Below, one piece after another: positions 1 to 5,641 of a stretch of 24,496 nt of DNA. A program made the position numbers and the translations under genes. Source of the stretch: Bacteroidales bacterium UBA4331 (GTDB taxonomy: Bacteria > Bacteroidota > Bacteroidia > Bacteroidales > Paludibacteraceae); NCBI GenBank assembly GCA_002394395.1, contig DGTR01000017.1, positions 1 to 24,496 on the forward strand. Reading direction: 5' to 3'. Numbering within the stretch: position 1 is the first letter of the stretch; every line of letters starts with the position of its first letter. Below the pieces are notes generated by a model. It saw nothing but the letters and a program-made list of their open reading frames with translations. It was not told the DNA's origin and made no database searches.

Positions 1-12
1 TTCGTCTATTGC

Positions 13-63
13 GCCGCATGCTATGCGGCAAAACATCGTTCATTAGGTCGGATGTTATCCGAC
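13..63. repeat. Two short hairpins with 7-bp stems and 3-nt loops
   Basis: Two perfect inverted repeats of the same shape stand 17 nt apart. GCCGCAT-GCT-ATGCGGC lies at 13-29 and GTCGGAT-GTT-ATCCGAC at 47-63. No T-run follows either, so they do not look like ordinary intrinsic terminators. They lead directly into the 11-bp repeat that follows. The gene upstream, if any, is outside the window. Confidence 0.6.
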
Positions 64-160
64 ATCCGCCCGACATCCACCCTATAACTGCCTAATTACT
101 GCCTATTTGAGGCCTATTTACGGCTCATTTACGTTACCACATCGTTACCACTACGTAACG
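62..160. repeat. Drifting 11-bp tandem repeat (about 9 units)
   Basis: Cut every 11 nt from base 62, the sequence reads ACATCCGCCCG, ACATCCACCCT, ATAACTGCCTA, ATTACTGCCTA, TTTGAGGCCTA, TTTACGGCTCA, TTTACGTTACC, ACATCGTTACC, ACTACGTAACG. Most neighbouring units share many bases, but the first and last are largely different, so the repeat changes gradually along its length. The period is not a multiple of three and no ORF covers it. It ends 38 nt before the first small gene and may form part of its leader or promoter region. No clear -7/-33 promoter was found here. Confidence 0.6.
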
Positions 161-198
161 TCCGAGAACTATTTATTAACAATTAAAACCCAATTTGT

Positions 199-468
199 AT
201 GAAAGTCGAGTTAATTCTCCCCATCGCCCGCTTACGCGGCAAAATCAACAGCTCCTCGCCGTTCTATTTCAAAACCGTCAACGGCAAGACCTTTGTCCAA
301 CGCTGTCCTAATCGTTCAACCAAAGCCCCGACACCGGCACAAACCGCAGCCAAACAGCGTTTCGCCGCCATCGCCCGGATCGTTGCACAGATGAAGGCAG
401 AAGGCTCCAAGAAAAGCAGAAAGCAACTGTGGAAAATAGCTACAAAAGCCTATGAAAGCAATGCTTAA
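199..468 (+). CDS. Small basic protein of unknown function, P(T/S)xAQxAAKxRFA motif
   Basis: 89 aa, basic, no signal peptide or membrane segment. The middle reads FYFKTVNGKTFVQRCP (about residues 22-37), then the motif PTPAQTAAKQRFA (about 44-56), followed by a helix-prone lysine-rich C-terminus. The same layout (aromatic-rich strand with GKTF, Cys-Pro, then P-x-x-AQ-x-AAK-x-RFA) occurs in the 112-aa protein at 1895-2233, so the two are paralogues; the 126-aa protein at 2492-2872 has a looser version. The motif recalls the N-terminal part of Bacteroidota DUF6266-type proteins, but that is from memory and uncertain. The next gene starts inside this one (17-nt overlap), so the two are probably translated together. 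Function not recognised. Confidence 0.75.
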   Translation: MKVELILPIARLRGKINSSSPFYFKTVNGKTFVQRCPNRSTKAPTPAQTAAKQRFAAIARIVAQMKAEGSKKSRKQLWKIATKAYESNA

Positions 469-631
469 ATCAGAACTGGCAACAGCTGCGGGAGTGTCCA
501 CGGACACTTTCCGCCGCTGGCTCCATTCGGACATCGACTACCTCCGTTCGCAAGGCATCACACCCAAGACCAAAGTCCTTCCCCCGCAAGTCGTCCGCTA
601 CCTGTGCGAGAAATATGATATAGAAATATAG
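452..631 (+). CDS. 59-aa putative helix-turn-helix protein, DUF4248-like
   Basis: A short gene that a length cut-off of 60 residues would miss. It begins ATG AAA GCA ATG CTT AAA at 452 and overlaps the end of the previous gene by 17 nt; an in-frame ATG at 461 would give a 56-aa product. The N-terminal half, KSELATAAGVSTDTFRRWL, reads as a helix-turn-helix of the MerR/Xre type (LA-x-x-x-GVS-x-x-TF-x-x-W). The C-terminal half ends LPPQVVRYLCEKYDIEI. The pattern fits the small DUF4248-type proteins that in Bacteroides sit beside nucleoid-protein and smalltalk genes. Overlap, compact HTH logic and lack of frame interruption support it as real. DNA binding is inferred and no target is known. Confidence 0.7.
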   Translation: MKAMLKSELATAAGVSTDTFRRWLHSDIDYLRSQGITPKTKVLPPQVVRYLCEKYDIEI

Positions 632-658
632 TTTTTTGATAAGAATTAAAGATTTTCC

Positions 659-689
659 TTGCGTATATCAATATTTTTTTGTAACTTTG
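659..689 (+). promoter_or_regulatory. Bacteroidota-type promoter for the toxin-antitoxin module
   Basis: A -33 region with TTGCGTATATCAA at 659-671 and a -7 box TAACTTTG at 682-689, with 23 nt between the first bases of the two boxes. Transcription would start near 696, about 35 nt before the antitoxin ATG. The 13-bp near-palindrome at -33 recurs at other promoters in this window. Confidence 0.75.
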
Positions 690-729
690 CGGCAAATTTG
701 TTGCAAAGATATTAAAACAAAGTAAAATT

Positions 730-960
730 ATGGAAGCCGAAATGACGCTACATCAAGCAAAGATGAATCTTTTGCGCGTGGTGGATTGCATTAGAACGAT
801 TGATGACGTGCAAGCGATTCAGCAAATTCTCGCTAACTACTATGCTCAAAAAGCAGAAGCAGAGATGGATCGTCTGTGGGACAATGGTACCATTAATGAG
901 CAGGTGATTGAGCAATGGGGGCAGGAACACATGCGTACTCCGTACAACCATGCTCAATAA
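730..960 (+). CDS. Antitoxin of a PIN-type toxin-antitoxin module
   Basis: 76 aa, acidic and mostly helical, with no signal peptide. It contains AEAEMDRLWDNGTINEQVI (about residues 42-60) and ends near EHMRTPY, a C-terminal pattern I associate with small Bacteroidota antitoxins next to PIN-domain toxins; this is family recall, not a search. It precedes the toxin and overlaps it by 11 nt, the usual order and coupling for type II modules, in which the antitoxin binds and blocks the nuclease and usually represses the operon. The protein has no obvious ribbon-helix-helix or AbrB signature. The module has its own promoter upstream and its own terminator downstream. Confidence 0.8.
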   Translation: MEAEMTLHQAKMNLLRVVDCIRTIDDVQAIQQILANYYAQKAEAEMDRLWDNGTINEQVIEQWGQEHMRTPYNHAQ

Positions 961-1360
961 GATTGTTCTGGATACGAATTGTCTCATCATGTCCCTCTCG
1001 CGGCATAGTGAGTTCTACCCTGTTTGGCAAGGCATACGAACAGGGCGGTATATCTTATGCGTGTCCAATGATATCATTTCTGAATATCGGGAAATCATCG
1101 CAATTAAGACGTCAGAGATAGTCGCAGATAATGTCGTGCGCATGCTCGCGGAATCTCCTAACGTAGAGTTTATAGACCCACGTTACCATTTAGAATTGAT
1201 TCAGGCAGACCCGGATGACAACAAGTTTGTTGACTGCGCTTTTGCAGCTAATGCTACATACATCGTTTCCAACGATAAGCATTTCAATGCACTCAAAGAA
1301 ATCGATTATCCGAAAATACAGGTAATCAAACTCATTGAGTTCTTACAAACACTATTATAA
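950..1360 (+). CDS. PIN-domain toxin (putative RNase, type II toxin-antitoxin)
   Basis: 136 aa from ATG 950 (MLNKIVLDTNCLIMSL). This start is chosen because the PIN fold begins with the strand KIVLDTN and because it overlaps the antitoxin stop; an upstream in-frame ATG at 908 lies deep in the antitoxin gene. The acidic residues expected of a Mg-dependent PIN nuclease are visible: D8 in VLDTN, E45 in ISEYREI, D89/D90 and D95 in PDDNKFVDCA, and D109 in SNDKHF. The length is normal for the 'putative toxin component, PIN family' group. The likely role is cleavage of RNA (tRNA, rRNA or mRNA) when the antitoxin is lost. The target cannot be read from sequence. Confidence 0.9.
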   Translation: MLNKIVLDTNCLIMSLSRHSEFYPVWQGIRTGRYILCVSNDIISEYREIIAIKTSEIVADNVVRMLAESPNVEFIDPRYHLELIQADPDDNKFVDCAFAANATYIVSNDKHFNALKEIDYPKIQVIKLIEFLQTLL

Positions 1361-1379
1361 ACATCTCCCACTCCTATCT

Positions 1380-1408
1380 AAAGCGGCTGTTTCAACAGCC
1401 GCTTTTCT
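1380..1408 (+). terminator. Intrinsic terminator after the PIN toxin gene
   Basis: A strong 12-bp stem, AAAGCGGCTGTT and its complement around a TC loop (1380-1405), is followed by a T-rich stretch. It lies about 20 nt downstream of the toxin stop codon and isolates the toxin-antitoxin module from the next genes. Confidence 0.85.
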
Positions 1409-1482
1409 TTGTTTATAGCCGTAAACATCGTTTAGTTCAGTGATGTCTGGCGTTGTCCTATGAGTGTGTTTTCAAAACCCCT

Positions 1483-1490
1483 TATCTTTG
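1483..1490 (+). promoter_or_regulatory. Possible -7 box before the 1517 gene
   Basis: TATCTTTG matches the Bacteroidota -7 consensus TAnnTTTG and lies 27 nt before the chosen ATG. The -33 element is weak: no TTG sits at the 23-nt spacing used by the other promoters here. It is placed just after the toxin-antitoxin terminator, where a new promoter is needed. Confidence 0.45.
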
Positions 1491-1516
1491 CATTGAATTT
1501 GAAAAACAGTTATACT

Positions 1517-1873
1517 ATGTATCTTAGATTTGTAAGACATAATCAGCTTGACGGGAATATAAACCGCGGAAGCCTCTATACCGTTCACTTCGAGCCCAAT
1601 GAAAAGGGCGGGTATAACGAACACCCATCACTCATCAGCGACGCGTATGAGATAGCTTCCGGGGCGGATTATCCGCCAGCGCTGATTTATCAAGCCGAAG
1701 TCCGGCGCGTGAATGGCCACATGCGTCTCAGTTTCGGCAGAGGTGACCGACGATCCTTGCTGCACCTTATTGATCGCGATGCGCGCGAGCGGTTCTTTGC
1801 GGAACTCCTTGGCGCCCTCCGCGACCATGAAGATGTCCGCATCGAGACCGCGTTCGGCAAATTTTATTACTAA
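1517..1873 (+). CDS. Hypothetical protein, 118 aa
   Basis: Starts MYLRFVRHNQLDGNI. ATG 1517 is preferred over an in-frame ATG at 1460 because a -7 promoter box lies between the two and the extra 19 residues look non-conserved. The product is soluble, with many charged residues (a run containing FGRGDRRSLLHLIDRDARERFF near the middle), no signal peptide and no membrane segment. I recognise no family. It leads a run of four small genes (1517, 1895, 2254, 2492) on the plus strand with gaps of about 20-40 nt, probably one transcript ending at the terminator near 2930. Confidence 0.7.
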   Translation: MYLRFVRHNQLDGNINRGSLYTVHFEPNEKGGYNEHPSLISDAYEIASGADYPPALIYQAEVRRVNGHMRLSFGRGDRRSLLHLIDRDARERFFAELLGALRDHEDVRIETAFGKFYY

Positions 1874-1894
1874 CCTTAACAAAATTTTTAAAGA

Positions 1895-2233
1895 ATGGCA
1901 GAAATTAAACCTATGGCTCTTATTGAGTCCATGCGGAAGAAGGTATGTATGCACAGTGATGTGTATTTCCGCACGAACAAACAGACCGGCAAGACCTTCA
2001 CCGGCAAGCTCTGCTACCCCTCGGAAAAGGAGCCGAGTGCCGCACAGATCGCAGCGAAAGCACGTTTCGCGAAAGTCGTCGCTGCAGTACGAGTGATTTT
2101 GGCAGACCCGACGGAGAAAGCCAAACTGCAGGCAGAGTACAAATCCCAAACGAAGATCGGCTCGCTCTTCGGCTATGCGATGCACAAGCTGAACGGGAAC
2201 TATGACCAGAACGGCGATCCCATCAACGGTTAA
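1895..2233 (+). CDS. Small protein of unknown function, paralogue of the 199 gene
   Basis: 112 aa, basic, no signal peptide. It shares with the 89-aa protein at 199-468 the order: aromatic strand VYFRTNKQTGKTF, Cys-containing turn, then PSAAQIAAKARFAKV (about residues 46-60). After the motif comes a helical lysine- and alanine-rich stretch and a C-terminal part ending NGDPING. It sits directly before the smalltalk-like lipoprotein gene. In Bacteroides comparable small-gene clusters carry a nucleoid-type DNA-binding protein in this position; whether this family also binds DNA is unknown. Function not recognised. Confidence 0.75.
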   Translation: MAEIKPMALIESMRKKVCMHSDVYFRTNKQTGKTFTGKLCYPSEKEPSAAQIAAKARFAKVVAAVRVILADPTEKAKLQAEYKSQTKIGSLFGYAMHKLNGNYDQNGDPING

Positions 2234-2250
2234 CCCTTTAACCCTAACCC
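2230..2250. repeat. Junction repeat TTAACCC / TTTAACCC / TAACCC
   Basis: Three imperfect copies fill the gap between two small genes. The first copy contains the TAA stop codon (2231-2233) of the upstream gene and the array ends 3 nt before the next ATG. It resembles the stop-anchored repeats at later gene junctions. Confidence 0.55.
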
Positions 2251-2253
2251 ACT

Positions 2254-2454
2254 ATGACTAAGAAAGAGATTATCAAAATCGTGATCTCCGTGCTGATTGC
2301 GGCGTTGACGGCATTGGCGGCAGGCTTGGGACTGAGTTCCTGCAACGTCACGCGGACCGTCACCACGCGAAGCGAGGCATGGCAGAAAGGCGACACCTCC
2401 GTCGTCATCCAAACCAAGACCGTCGAGAGCTATGACGGCTCACGGAAGTATTAA
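2254..2454 (+). CDS. Smalltalk-like small lipoprotein
   Basis: 66 aa. The first 30 residues are a lysine-rich head (MTKKEIIKIV), a hydrophobic alanine/leucine helix and a lipobox ending LSSC, with the acylated cysteine at about residue 30. This half closely follows the Bacteroidales 'smalltalk protein' pattern (K-x-x-x-K-I-x-I-S-x-L-x-A-x-x-T-A-x-A-x-x-L-G-x-x-SC), a family of about 30 aa that I know only as a tiny protein of unknown role. This copy is longer: after the cysteine it carries about 36 polar residues (VTRTVTTRSEAWQKGDTS and on). It is predicted to be exported and lipid-anchored. Neighbouring small genes match the usual company of smalltalk genes. Confidence 0.7.
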   Translation: MTKKEIIKIVISVLIAALTALAAGLGLSSCNVTRTVTTRSEAWQKGDTSVVIQTKTVESYDGSRKY

Positions 2455-2491
2455 CCTATTGTTCAATCAAACCTAAAAAACCTTAATTATT

Positions 2492-2872
2492 ATGGCATCA
2501 GTAACTTATTCAGCCGGAATTGATCATGTGTCCGGCGCATTGGCAAAACCAAGTAAGAGCGGTCAGCACAGCTGCGAGAAGATGTTGCTCGCGACCCACC
2601 GTACCGCGGCAACGACCTCTAACAAGTGCAACCGTTTGTATCTCCGCAATGCGGTGAAACGCAACAGCCCGCTGAGTCAGCGGGAGATCCAGATCCGTAA
2701 CCGCTTCACCGCGGTATCACAGGCGATCAAGGCGCGCAAAGCCGATCTCTCGAAGCTCACCACCGACCAGGCGAACTTCCGCGCGCAGAAGAACGACCCC
2801 GATGGCGCAAAAACCATGAAGGCCTATTATTGGAAAATTTGTGGTGCTGAATGGGATCAGCAACACAGCTAA
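2492..2872 (+). CDS. Small protein of unknown function, distant member of the same set
   Basis: 126 aa, basic. Middle region: CNRLYLRNAVKRNSPLSQRE, then IRNRFTAVSQAIKARKADL (about residues 70-88), and a C-terminal half with FRAQKNDPDGAKTMKAYYW. The order (aromatic/basic strand, Pro-(T/L)-S, Q/E, then R-x-RF-x-x-V helix) loosely repeats that of the 89-aa and 112-aa proteins, so a common origin is plausible but not certain. I recall similar hypothetical proteins in Prevotella-like genomes, without known function. No signal peptide. Last gene of the small cluster; a strong terminator follows. Confidence 0.7.
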   Translation: MASVTYSAGIDHVSGALAKPSKSGQHSCEKMLLATHRTAATTSNKCNRLYLRNAVKRNSPLSQREIQIRNRFTAVSQAIKARKADLSKLTTDQANFRAQKNDPDGAKTMKAYYWKICGAEWDQQHS

Positions 2873-2906
2873 TCCCCGCGGCTTAACGCCTCGGCTAACC
2901 GCCCCG

Positions 2907-2941
2907 GCGCTCCCCTCTGCAGGGGGGCGCTCTTTTTTTTT
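2907..2941 (+). terminator. Intrinsic terminator of the small-gene cluster
   Basis: A GC-rich hairpin, GCGCTCCCCT...AGGGGGGCGC (2907-2930), is followed by a run of nine T (2933-2941). It lies about 35 nt after the last small gene. Its CCCCTCTGCAGGGG core resembles the C-rich palindromes at 7047 and 22293, so it may derive from the same repeat type. Confidence 0.8.
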
Positions 2942-2964
2942 GTCTTCGACTGGCTCTGCCGCGG

Positions 2965-2991
2965 TCTTTCTACTTTCTACTTTCGACTCTT
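2965..2991. repeat. Heptamer repeat (TACTTTC)n, intergenic
   Basis: TCTTTC-TACTTTC-TACTTTC-GACTCTT: three to four imperfect 7-bp units between two terminators. The unit is one base away from the TCGACTT/AAGTCGA heptamer found inside the MATE gene and the ygiQ-like gene. Confidence 0.6.
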
Positions 2992-3010
2992 TGAGGCTTA
3001 TTAACGGGAC

Positions 3011-3042
3011 AAAAAAAACGTCAGCGTGGGGATACGCTGACG
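3011..3042 (-). terminator. Intrinsic terminator of hpf
   Basis: A 9-bp perfect stem, CGTCAGCGT and its complement around a 6-nt loop (3019-3042), is followed on the minus strand by eight T (3018-3011). It sits 21 nt after the hpf stop codon. Confidence 0.9.
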
Positions 3043-3063
3043 GAATAAAGAGAATACCTCAAC

Positions 3064-3339
3064 TTATGCGTTCTTGCGGCGTTCAAGCTGACCCTCCAGC
3101 GCGGAAAGACATGCGTCAAGACCCTCCTCAAAGCTGTCCGCGGTTTTCTCGGCAAACATACCGCCGATACGAACCTTCACCTCTTTATTGGCATTCGTCT
3201 GAGGTTTTACTACCGACATCCGTATTTCTACCTTGTCATCTCCATTCAGGTGACGCTCAAAACGGGACATCTTCTTCTCAATAAACTGTTCGAGTTTCTC
3301 TGCCATCTCGAAATTCACGGCATTAATAGTCATGTTCAT
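3064..3339 (-). CDS. hpf: Ribosome hibernation promoting factor (HPF/RaiA family)
   Basis: 91 aa from ATG 3339 (MNMTINAVNFEMAEKLEQFI). A second ATG two codons in (3333) is equally possible. The sequence is a single small HPF/RaiA domain: beta strand TINAVNF, helix EKLEQFIEKKMSRFERHL, then strands around KVEIRMSVVK and KEVKVRIG and a final helix DSFEEGLDACLSALEGQLER. It has no long C-terminal dimerisation tail, so it belongs to the short class typical of Bacteroidota. The protein binds the 30S subunit in the decoding region and helps to inactivate ribosomes in slow growth. Transcription starts at the divergent promoter shared with the lipoprotein gene; the 5' leader is about 30 nt. Confidence 0.92.
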   Translation of the reverse strand: MNMTINAVNFEMAEKLEQFIEKKMSRFERHLNGDDKVEIRMSVVKPQTNANKEVKVRIGGMFAEKTADSFEEGLDACLSALEGQLERRKNA

Positions 3340-3375
3340 AGTGCTAAATTTTAAGGATAATACCAAATTTTTGTG

Positions 3376-3407
3376 CAAAAATACAAAATTATTTTGATAT
3401 ATGCAAA
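3376..3407 (-). promoter_or_regulatory. Minus-strand promoter for hpf (half of a bidirectional promoter)
   Basis: On the minus strand TTTGCATATATCAAA (3407-3393) is the -33 region and TATTTTTG (3383-3376) the -7 box, 23 nt apart measured from TTG. The -33 sequence is the same DNA that serves the plus-strand promoter. Confidence 0.75.
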
Positions 3408-3423
3408 TTTTTTTGTAATTTTG
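3393..3423 (+). promoter_or_regulatory. Plus-strand promoter for the 3464 lipoprotein gene
   Basis: TTTGATATATGCAAA (3393-3407) provides the -33 element and TAATTTTG (3416-3423) the -7 box, 22 nt apart. The expected start point is near 3430, about 34 nt before the ATG at 3464. The near-palindrome at -33 is shared with the hpf promoter on the other strand. Confidence 0.75.
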
Positions 3424-3463
3424 CGGCGAATTTAAATTTATCCACTTATTAATACTCACAATT

Positions 3464-3955
3464 ATGAACAAGAAACTCTATTGGTTATGCAGCTCCATCT
3501 TGGCGATGGTGATGGCTGTAGCTTTCGTGGCATGCGAAAATCAGAAGAAAATTTTCGTTGATGACGAAGATGACGATGAAGAAGTGGTAACGCCCAAACA
3601 GGGGTATTCCATCATCGGAACCTGGAAAATGACACAGACCTCCTCTTATTACGAAAACGAGAGTTTTGATATCTATCTGACCTTCAAACCGGATAATACC
3701 GGAACTTATACGGTAAACGGATACGATTACGATCCTTATACGTTCAATCTTGCCTATACGTATGATCGCTCTACCTGTCTGGGAGAAATGGTATTGATAG
3801 ACCCGTATTACGGATCAACCGCCGATGAGTTGTCCTTTAAGCTGAAATGGTACGGTCCGGATCAGGTGATGGTCTATATCCGCGACTCTTATTACGAAGG
3901 CGGCTATTACTATGAGGACGAGTACGAACAGATGGGTATGTTCTATCGTCAGTAA
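3464..3955 (+). CDS. Lipoprotein with lipocalin-like domain
   Basis: 163 aa. The N-terminus MNKKLYWLCSSILAMVMAVA ends in a lipobox FVAC (acylated Cys24). Directly after the cysteine come ENQKKIF and a very acidic stretch DDEDDDEE (about residues 33-41). In Bacteroidota, acidic residues soon after the lipid anchor can mark export to the cell surface, so a surface location is possible. From about residue 48 the sequence reads SIIGTWKM, LTFKPDNTGTYT, and further strands rich in Tyr and Asp, the usual pattern of Bacteroidota lipocalin-like proteins (G-T-W near the start, F-x-x-D-x-T-G-T-Y in the middle). Ligand unknown. The next gene overlaps its 3' end by 44 nt. Confidence 0.8.
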   Translation: MNKKLYWLCSSILAMVMAVAFVACENQKKIFVDDEDDDEEVVTPKQGYSIIGTWKMTQTSSYYENESFDIYLTFKPDNTGTYTVNGYDYDPYTFNLAYTYDRSTCLGEMVLIDPYYGSTADELSFKLKWYGPDQVMVYIRDSYYEGGYYYEDEYEQMGMFYRQ

Positions 3956-5555
3956 ATCTCCATGGATCACGCTCGCGGTAATGGCTGCGGCGTTTGTGAT
4001 GAAGAGCGTTCTATTCCGCACCGGTTGCGGGATGGACGCTTCTTTGTTACCCGTGCGTATGGTAGCTGCCTATCTGTCCGTCGCGGCAGCAGCTGTGGCG
4101 ATGGGGTCCGTAGTGTGGTGGAAACGGCGGTGGTGGACGGTTGTACTATGCGTGGCAACCGACATATGGCTGTTGGCGGGGGTCTGGTATTACCGCGCGA
4201 ACGGCCTTCTGATGACTTGGGGAGCGGTGCGGACAATCACCGAGCTGCATGGCTTCGAGGATTCCCTCCTCGCTTATCTCCGATGGACGGACCTGAGTTA
4301 TCCGCTGCTATCCCTCATCGCCTGCGGGTTGGTATATATCCTCCCCCAAGTACGCGTTCAGCGGCATGAATGGCTCCTCGCCGGCATTATAACCGGAGGC
4401 TTGTATCTGGCGGGTCTCACTGCGCGGCTGGCCGCTCCCCTCACCTTGGAGGAACGCAGCCGCTCCTTCCGCGCCGAAGAGAACTATTTTATCCGGACGC
4501 ACAGCCCCTTGGCGCACTTCGGGCTGGTCCTCTGCAACGGCGCGAAAGAGGTCTTTTCCAAATGGTCGGCGATGCGGCCGTTGACGGATAAGGAACATGA
4601 ACTGCTGCGCACTGTCTGTCATGACTCTGCGCCCCAAAATGCCCCCAAGGGGCACCTGGTCTATATCCTGGTCGAGAGTTTCGAGACCTGGGCGCTGGAG
4701 GCGACCGATTCGGAGAGCCGGCCCGTATGCCCCTGTATGACCCGGTATATCGAGACCCACCCGGTGCTGTATGTACCTCATGTGGAGACCCAGCAGCGTT
4801 ACGGACGGAGCGGCGACGGACAACTCATCACGCAGACCGGGTTGCTGCCCATATCTTCCGGCGTAGCATGCTTGCAGTACGGGGAGAACACCTATCCGAA
4901 TATCGCACATTTCTACCCCGACGGGGTGGTGATCAATCCCTATAAGACCCCCGTTTGGAACCAACGGGAAATGACACTCTCCTACGGTTTCAAACGGATG
5001 GTTCGCCCTCGCGGACTGCTCAATGAGACGGATAGCATCGTAATAGCCCGCGCACAGGCATACTTGGAGCGCGCCTCCGAGCCAACCGCCGTACTGGCAC
5101 TGACGATAGACATGCACACGCCATTCTCGACTGTCCGCGGAGACGATCCGATAGACAGCATCCTCACGCCGATGGAGCAGGCTTATCTCCGTTCCACACG
5201 CTATACCGACCGCCAGATAGGACGGTTCCTGGAGTGGGCGGACACGGCTTCGGTCATGCGCAATGCCACGATCGTCATTACCGCGGATCATAACCATTTC
5301 CCCCAGGAAAAGGGCAAGGGCTTCTGTCCGCTCATTCTCTCCTCGCCGCAGATAACCACCCCTGTCCGCGTGGAGGAGGCATACCAGATGGATATTTATC
5401 CTACCGTACTGCATGCCATCGACCAGCGCAATTACGAATGGCAGGGATTCGGCATAGACCTTCTGCAAACACCACCCGCCATCCGTACCATATCGACCCG
5501 GGAAGCCTATGCGATCTCGGACAAACTGATCAGGACGAACTATTTCGCAAAATAG
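3912..5555 (+). CDS. Membrane sulfatase-superfamily protein (LtaS-like phosphotransferase)
   Basis: 547 aa from ATG 3912, overlapping the lipoprotein gene by 44 nt; ATG 3981 is a shorter alternative but would cut into the first membrane helix. About five membrane segments (near residues 17-35, 45-70, 74-94, 125-145, 154-175) precede a periplasmic alkaline-phosphatase-fold domain. Motifs: LVESFETW (E255, metal), GRSGDGQL (S300 where LtaS carries its threonine nucleophile), TGLLPISSG, LTIDMHTPF, and ITADHNHF (D459, H460, metal). The layout is that of lipoteichoic acid synthase and phosphoethanolamine/phosphoglycerol transferases. A Gram-negative bacterium does not make lipoteichoic acid, so the likely work is adding a phospho-group to an envelope glycan or lipid. 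Substrate unknown. Confidence 0.85.
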   Translation: MRTSTNRWVCSIVSKSPWITLAVMAAAFVMKSVLFRTGCGMDASLLPVRMVAAYLSVAAAAVAMGSVVWWKRRWWTVVLCVATDIWLLAGVWYYRANGLLMTWGAVRTITELHGFEDSLLAYLRWTDLSYPLLSLIACGLVYILPQVRVQRHEWLLAGIITGGLYLAGLTARLAAPLTLEERSRSFRAEENYFIRTHSPLAHFGLVLCNGAKEVFSKWSAMRPLTDKEHELLRTVCHDSAPQNAPKGHLVYILVESFETWALEATDSESRPVCPCMTRYIETHPVLYVPHVETQQRYGRSGDGQLITQTGLLPISSGVACLQYGENTYPNIAHFYPDGVVINPYKTPVWNQREMTLSYGFKRMVRPRGLLNETDSIVIARAQAYLERASEPTAVLALTIDMHTPFSTVRGDDPIDSILTPMEQAYLRSTRYTDRQIGRFLEWADTASVMRNATIVITADHNHFPQEKGKGFCPLILSSPQITTPVRVEEAYQMDIYPTVLHAIDQRNYEWQGFGIDLLQTPPAIRTISTREAYAISDKLIRTNYFAK

Positions 5556-5594
5556 AACAAGGACATAAAAAAACATAAAAAATCCCGTGCGCGC

Positions 5595-5625
5595 TTGCGT
5601 ATATCAATATTTTTTTGTAATTTTG
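5595..5625 (+). promoter_or_regulatory. Promoter of the pectinesterase genes
   Basis: TTGCGTATATCAA (5595-5607) and TAATTTTG (5618-5625), 23 nt apart, just before the first pectinesterase ATG at 5642. The predicted leader is only about 10 nt. The 22-nt stretch from TTGCG to the T-run is nearly identical to the toxin-antitoxin promoter at 659. Confidence 0.8.
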
Positions 5626-5641
5626 CAGCCGAATTTGAACT

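Noticed and set aside
62..160. CRISPR array
   Set aside because: Units are 11 bp, contiguous and drifting, with no spacers and no cas genes in the window.
908..1360. Longer PIN toxin starting at 908
   Set aside because: The first 14 codons would overlap the antitoxin gene deeply and precede the first strand of the PIN fold; ATG 950 fits the family.
2841..3284. Plus-strand open frame across the terminator region and antisense to hpf
   Set aside because: It crosses two terminators, covers the heptamer repeat, and its translation is low-complexity; hpf on the other strand is certain.
4308..5576. Long minus-strand open frame (422 codons) opposite the LtaS-like gene
   Set aside because: It is a shadow of the real gene: arginine-, glycine- and histidine-rich translation without motifs, and the plus-strand frame carries clear family motifs throughout.
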